Shown here in pieces: positions 4,837-7,533 of a stretch of 7,533 bases of DNA; within the stretch, counting starts at the first letter, position 1; the number at the start of each line of letters is the position of its first letter. Position numbers and translations under genes: made by a program. The notes beneath the pieces are model-generated. The model did no database searches. It was not told where the DNA came from and saw nothing but the letters and a program-made list of their open reading frames with translations. Source of the DNA: Desulfovibrio sp. (GTDB lineage: Bacteria; Desulfobacterota; Desulfovibrionia; Desulfovibrionales; Desulfovibrionaceae); assembly GCA_014804915.1 (NCBI GenBank), contig JAAUYW010000108.1:1-7533 (forward strand), in the 5' to 3' direction.

Positions 4837-5913
4837 ATGGCCATACGCGAAAGAAAAGGCCAGAAGCCCTGGCAGGTTTACTGGAACAATCCGCTTACAG
4901 GCAAGCGCGAGTGCGAGTCTTTCGCAACGCGTCTGGAGGCGGAAAAAGCGGACTCCCTCATCAAGCATCGCCTGAAATTTGAGAAGGAGTCCTTTGGAGA
5001 AGCCAAAACGCAGGAGGTAAAAACGTATAGCCTTGAAGCCGTATATATGTCTTATTTGCGGCAAAGGCAATTCACAAAAAAATCTCTTGGCTGGCAGCTG
5101 GATTCAATGAAGCTGGCATTATCGCTTTATGGGCAAAAGCCGGTCAGCGAGATAGGTGAGGCGGATATAAAGGCCGTTATCGCTGGCGAAACCGCAAAGG
5201 GCGTCAAGCCAGTTACCGTCCGTAACAGGCTGCGGGTGCTTTATACGGTTTTACGCTATGCCTATGACAACGGCTGGTGCGGGTTGCCACGCTTGCCGAA
5301 GTTGCCGCCCGCAGGCTATCAGCGGTTTGTGCCGCCAACGCCGCAAGAGCTTGCGGATATGCTTGCCCTTGCGCCAGGCCATTTGCAGCGGGTGATAATC
5401 ATCGGCAGCCAGTGCGGAGTGCGGATTGGGCAAAGCGAGCTATTCAAGCTCAGGTGGGAGGACGTAGACTTGCAGCGGCTTGTATTGCGCGTTCATGGCA
5501 GCCGCAAAAATACGGACGCCCCCTGGCGCGAGGTACCAATCCGGAAAGAGCTTGCGCCGGCATTCATGCAATGGCAGCAAGCGGATATTGAAGCAAGAGT
5601 TGAATGGCTAATCCACTGGCAGGGCAAGCCAGTGAAGAGCATCAAGAAGGCGTGGGATCGCCTGCTTGCCGCAGCCGGAATTACGCGCCATATCAGGCCG
5701 TATGACTTGCGCCACGCATTTGCCACGGAGCTGATCGCGGCTGGAGTGGACATCGGCACAACCGCCAAGCTCATGGGGCATAGCGGCCCTGGAATGCTTT
5801 TGAAGCATTATCAGTATGTCATGGACAGGCAGAAGCGGGAGGCGGTTGAAAGTCTGCCTCATGTGCCAAGCCTATGTGCCCAAAATGAAAAGGCGGTTGC
5901 CGACTTGCAGTAA
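4837..5913 (+). CDS. int: Tyrosine-type site-specific integrase
   Basis: A 358-residue phage integrase that inserts and excises the element at the adjacent tRNA-Arg gene. Order of parts: an arm-type DNA-binding N-terminus (about 1-60, KPWQVYWNNPLTGKRECESF), a core-binding SAM-like domain (about 63-160), and the catalytic domain (about 168-340). Catalytic residues are R196 (CGVRIGQSELFKLRW), K224 (GSRKN), R292 and H293 (PYDLRHAFATEL), H315 (LMGHSG) and the nucleophile Y325 (KHYQYV). The first His of the usual HxxR motif is Tyr (Y289), seen in a known subset of active integrases. ATG 4837 was chosen because AAGGAG lies 5 bp upstream; an ATG at 4819 has no ribosome binding site. The stop codon lies in a hairpin and is 14 bp from the tRNA 3' end. 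The gene looks complete and intact. Confidence 0.95.
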   Translation: MAIRERKGQKPWQVYWNNPLTGKRECESFATRLEAEKADSLIKHRLKFEKESFGEAKTQEVKTYSLEAVYMSYLRQRQFTKKSLGWQLDSMKLALSLYGQKPVSEIGEADIKAVIAGETAKGVKPVTVRNRLRVLYTVLRYAYDNGWCGLPRLPKLPPAGYQRFVPPTPQELADMLALAPGHLQRVIIIGSQCGVRIGQSELFKLRWEDVDLQRLVLRVHGSRKNTDAPWREVPIRKELAPAFMQWQQADIEARVEWLIHWQGKPVKSIKKAWDRLLAAAGITRHIRPYDLRHAFATELIAAGVDIGTTAKLMGHSGPGMLLKHYQYVMDRQKREAVESLPHVPSLCAQNEKAVADLQ

Positions 5914-5920
5914 CCGCCTG
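5891..5920. terminator. Bidirectional hairpin over the integrase stop codon
   Basis: AGGCGGTT (5891-5898) pairs exactly with AACCGCCT (5912-5919), and the stem extends inward through a G-T and a C-G pair. On the minus strand the hairpin is followed by TTTTCATTTT, a good intrinsic terminator for the tRNA-Arg transcript. On the plus strand the following sequence (GAAATATTT) is a weaker tail for the integrase transcript. The left arm encodes the integrase C-terminus (KAVAD region). Confidence 0.7.
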
Positions 5921-5927
5921 AAATATT

Positions 5928-5972
5928 TGGCGCGCCCGCAGGGATTCGAACCCCGGGCAAACAGCTTAGAAG
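5928..5972. other. Putative phage attachment site (att) in the 3' half of tRNA-Arg
   Basis: The integrase ends 14 bp away and faces the tRNA 3' end. Elements with such an arrangement usually recombine within the anticodon-to-3'-end part of the tRNA gene. The exact crossover core cannot be set because the partner repeat at the far end of the element lies outside the window. The interval given is the tRNA segment from the 3' end to the anticodon loop and is an inference. Confidence 0.5.
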
Positions 5973-6004
5973 GCTGTCGCTCTATCCATCTGAGCTACGG
6001 GCGC
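5928..6004 (-). tRNA. tRNA-Arg (anticodon UCU)
   Basis: Read on the minus strand this folds into a complete 77-base cloverleaf: acceptor GCGCCCG with CGGGCGC, D arm GCTC/GAGC, anticodon stem ACAGC/GCTGT around loop CTTCTAA, five-base variable loop, T arm CGGGG/CCCTG with loop TTCGAAT, discriminator G and an encoded CCA. The anticodon TCT decodes AGA. The gene is intact even though it lies at the integration junction, as expected when an element carries a copy of the tRNA 3' end. Its 5' 23 bases are shared with the end of a protein-coding gene. Confidence 0.97.
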
Positions 6005-6299
6005 GCTGAATGATCAGGGGCGCGAACTGGGCCACAAGGCTTGCGATTTGCGCCATGGTGGCCATGGCAGGCGGAGCCACGCGGCTGGCGCCGAGCTTGT
6101 TCAGGCCAAAGCCTGCCAGAAAGGCAACGCCCACGCTGGCAAACGGCCGCCTGCGCACTATATTCAGCGGCGAAACTTCCTCGCAGGCAGCCTTGAAGCG
6201 CAGTTTTGCCTCCTCAAGATCCGGCGGCTCTGCCTTCGCTCCTGGCGTTAGTTCTTTCTGGGAGCCGTTTTCTTCACTACGCACTGTTTCGCGCTCCAT
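5982..6299 (-). CDS. Small membrane-associated hypothetical protein ending inside tRNA-Arg
   Basis: A 105-residue protein and the third gene of the minus-strand membrane operon. An acidic, polar N-terminus (1-45) with a likely helix (PDLEEAKLRFKAACEEVSP) precedes RRRPFASVGVAFLAGFGLNKLG (49-70), which echoes the membrane anchor of DUF883/YqjD-type proteins, and a second hydrophobic stretch (MATMAQIASLVAQFAPLII, 79-97). The last residues, QRARSSDG, are encoded by the 5' end of the tRNA-Arg gene; the TAG stop is in the tRNA D loop. ATG 6299 lies inside the preceding gene (52 bp overlap) and has no clear ribosome binding site. GTG 6284 has GGAG 9 bp upstream and may be the real start. It probably works with the two genes upstream; function unknown. 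Confidence 0.62.
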   Translation of the reverse strand: MERETVRSEENGSQKELTPGAKAEPPDLEEAKLRFKAACEEVSPLNIVRRRPFASVGVAFLAGFGLNKLGASRVAPPAMATMAQIASLVAQFAPLIIQRARSSDG

Positions 6300-6547
6300 A
6301 GAAGTATTGCCGCGCACAGCAGGCAAGCCAGGGCCAGGACGAGCATCACCATGGCAGGATGCAGGATTGTGGTCAGCCAGTTATACAACGCGGCCACGCA
6401 AAAAGCTAAAGCTGCGCCAACAAACAAAAGGCCAATGCCCGCAAGCACACAGCCTGCGCCAGTGGCGCGAATATTTTTGCGCAGCTGCCTGCCTTCGGCC
6501 TCGGCAAGATCGCAGAGGCTGAGCACCAGGCCTGCAAGGCCCTTCAA
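6248..6547 (-). CDS. YqjE-like membrane protein (phage holin superfamily III / DUF1469 type)
   Basis: A 99-residue inner-membrane protein with an amphipathic N-terminal helix (LVLSLCDLAEAEGRQLRKNI) and two membrane segments at about 31-56 and 64-84, ending in a basic tail (KKTAPRKN). This is the layout of the YqjE family, often auto-named phage holin although it is a host gene usually found beside yqjD. TTG 6547 is the only possible start: the codon two positions before it is the in-frame stop of the preceding gene, and no ATG occurs before the second membrane segment. GAGG in TGAGGTAGGAT provides a ribosome binding site. The role is not established; in enterobacteria the neighbour YqjD anchors resting ribosomes at the membrane. 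Despite the holin name it lies on the host side of the tRNA. Confidence 0.78.
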   Translation of the reverse strand: MKGLAGLVLSLCDLAEAEGRQLRKNIRATGAGCVLAGIGLLFVGAALAFCVAALYNWLTTILHPAMVMLVLALACLLCAAILLWSAKQCVVKKTAPRKN

Positions 6548-6550
6548 ATC

Positions 6551-6868
6551 CTACCTCAAATGCCGCATGAGGCAGGAAAGCGCCCAGCCAAGGCCAAAAG
6601 CGATCAGCAGGCTCACCAGCGGATTCTGCCGCACTTGCGCTTCCACTTCGCCCAGGCCGCTCTGCCCGGCCTCACGCAGCTGATGGGCTTTTTCAGTGGC
6701 CTTGCGCCTGGCGTATTCAACCTCGCGCGCAATTTTCTGAGCCATATCGGCTGTCAGCTCGTGCCGCTTTTCCTCTACATTTTTAACCATGCCTTCGAGC
6801 TGCGTACGCAGGGTTTTAAGCTCTTCGCGCAGATTGTCCATGGTTGATCTGTTTTCGCTGTCGCTCAT
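6551..6868 (-). CDS. DUF883 family protein, YqjD/ElaB-like
   Basis: A 105-residue protein with a long charged helical region (about 10-80, coiled-coil-like, e.g. NLREELKTLRTQLEGMVKNV) and a C-terminal membrane anchor, QNPLVSLLIAFGLGWALSCLM (81-101), followed by basic residues. This is the arrangement of the YqjD/ElaB/YgaM family, tail-anchored inner-membrane proteins that in E. coli bind ribosomes in stationary phase. ATG 6868 was chosen because AGGAG lies 8 bp upstream on the minus strand; a longer frame to 6955 has no ribosome binding site and overlaps the promoter. It is the first gene of a three-gene operon. The gene ends in TAG, three bases before the TTG start of the YqjE-like gene and in the same frame. 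Confidence 0.8.
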   Translation of the reverse strand: MSDSENRSTMDNLREELKTLRTQLEGMVKNVEEKRHELTADMAQKIAREVEYARRKATEKAHQLREAGQSGLGEVEAQVRQNPLVSLLIAFGLGWALSCLMRHLR

Positions 6869-6909
6869 TCCGGTTGCTCCTGACTTTAAGCTCTCACGAT
6901 CAGGAAAGA

Positions 6910-6938
6910 AGTTTATTGAAAAGAACGCGTTATTGCAA
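6910..6938 (-). promoter_or_regulatory. Possible sigma-70-type promoter of the DUF883 operon
   Basis: On the minus strand TTGCAA (6933-6938) and TAAACT (6910-6915) are separated by 17 bp. Each box matches the consensus at four of six positions. Transcription would start near 6903, leaving a leader of about 35 bases before ATG 6868. The site lies in the 102-bp gap after pncB, in which no clear pncB terminator is visible, so the operon might also be read from pncB. Confidence 0.4.
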
Positions 6939-6970
6939 GCCTGCAAAAAGGCCAATTTAAGCTGGGGGCA

Positions 6971-7533
6971 TTACTGCCCTTCAGAAAGATGCAGCGCCTC
7001 ACGAAAGCGTCTGATGACTTCTGGCTTGCCCGTGCTTTTGGACGGGTCTTCGCTCAGTTTGCAGGTATCATTGAAAAATGGCCAGGATTCCGTAATCTTT
7101 GCCGCTATCAGCTTGATGACGATATTCAGGGGCGCGACGCCAGGGAAATCATTTGTAAAATGCGTTCCTATTCCAAATGAAGGCAGGCAGCGGCCTTTGG
7201 CGAAGCCCAGAATCTCTATGGCCTTGTCTGTTGTCAGTGCGTTGCTGAACACCACCTGGCGGTGCCTTGCGTCTATTCCGAGCGTTTTGTATTTGCGGAT
7301 AATCTGGTCCAGCTCATGCGCGTTGTCGCCGCTGTCAATTCTGAGCCCCTTGAACATGTTGGCGTAGTCTTCTGAAAAATTGAGGCTGAAAATCCGCCAG
7401 CCGAAAGTATCGTAGAGAAAAACCCCAAGCGAGCCGCGAAATGTGCCCTCCCAGGCTTTCATTGCCAGGTGATTTGCCATCTGCGGGCCATACATCCCGC
7501 CAATCGCGCAAATCAGCTCATGCGCCATTGTCC
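6971..7533 (-). CDS. pncB: Nicotinate phosphoribosyltransferase, C-terminal part (runs off the right edge)
   Basis: The last 187 or so residues of the enzyme that makes nicotinate mononucleotide from nicotinate and phosphoribosyl pyrophosphate in NAD salvage. The visible part opens with GTMAHE, which aligns with the E. coli region holding the active-site His that becomes phosphorylated (about residue 219-220 of 400). It continues with GLRIDSGD (phosphoribosyl-binding region), VVFSNAL, SFGIGTHFTND and PLNIVIKL, all family hallmarks. The tail ends REALHLSEGQ. Its length from the His to the end is close to that of E. coli PncB, so the C-terminus is complete. The start lies beyond position 7533. 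It is transcribed in the same direction as the DUF883 operon, 102 bp upstream of it. This is a normal host gene and confirms that the right side is chromosome. Confidence 0.93.
   Translation of the reverse strand, partial: TMAHELICAIGGMYGPQMANHLAMKAWEGTFRGSLGVFLYDTFGWRIFSLNFSEDYANMFKGLRIDSGDNAHELDQIIRKYKTLGIDARHRQVVFSNALTTDKAIEILGFAKGRCLPSFGIGTHFTNDFPGVAPLNIVIKLIAAKITESWPFFNDTCKLSEDPSKSTGKPEVIRRFREALHLSEGQ

Noticed and set aside
4543..5070. Minus-strand frame of about 175 residues over the excisionase-like and integrase genes
   Set aside because: It is antisense to two well-supported genes, and its composition is that of a shadow frame of GC-rich coding DNA.
6010..6522. Long plus-strand frame opposite the membrane operon
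   Set aside because: Its product is arginine/serine/alanine-rich with no domain, and it is antisense to two minus-strand genes that have membrane segments, a recognised family layout and coupled starts.
6248..6547. Phage lysis holin
   Set aside because: The holin label comes from the family name only. The gene lies on the host side of the tRNA beside a YqjD/ElaB-like gene and no endolysin is near.
6789..7367. Plus-strand frame of about 190 residues opposite pncB
   Set aside because: It is antisense to an unmistakable nicotinate phosphoribosyltransferase and has no ribosome binding site or recognisable motif.

Overview
The window holds the integrase end of a temperate phage or phage-derived island on the left (positions 1 to about 5927). 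A tRNA-Arg(UCU) gene marks the attachment site, and ordinary host chromosome follows on the right (5928-7533). All phage genes are on the plus strand and are small, packed tightly and often overlapping, with good Shine-Dalgarno sequences. All host genes are on the minus strand. No viral structural gene is inside the window, so a complete phage cannot be told from a remnant or satellite. The host cannot be named. The host-side genes (a YqjD/ElaB-like protein, a YqjE-like protein and nicotinate phosphoribosyltransferase) and the encoded CCA end of the tRNA suggest a Gram-negative bacterium of moderate GC content; anything narrower would be a guess.

Phage side, left to right. A Cas4/RecB-like PD-(D/E)XK nuclease with four iron-sulfur-type cysteines lies directly upstream of a RecT annealing protein; together they look like a RecE/RecT-type recombination pair. 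A strong intrinsic terminator follows. Next comes a gene that seems to be broken by an in-frame amber codon near its start, then a two-helix membrane protein, a protein joining a DnaJ-type zinc finger to an XRE helix-turn-helix, an unrecognised protein, a Lar-like restriction-alleviation zinc ribbon, an Ead/Ea22-like protein, a 53-residue zinc-ribbon protein and an unrecognised 81-residue protein. A second strong terminator lies inside a tiny hydrophobic ORF. The series ends with a small cysteine-rich protein, an excisionase-like helix-turn-helix protein and a tyrosine integrase.

Junction. The integrase stop codon is 14 bp from the 3' end of an intact tRNA-Arg gene that faces it, the usual arrangement for tRNA-targeting integrases. 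A hairpin spanning the integrase stop codon has a T-rich tail on the minus strand, so phage DNA probably now supplies the terminator for the host tRNA transcript.

Host side. Three small membrane-associated proteins (DUF883/YqjD-like, YqjE-like, and a third hypothetical) form a minus-strand operon behind a plausible promoter. The last one ends inside the tRNA-Arg gene. The 3' part of pncB lies upstream and runs off the right edge. The observations most worth checking are the amber-broken gene, the protein/tRNA overlap, the two terminators inside the phage operon, and the run of small cysteine-pair proteins.
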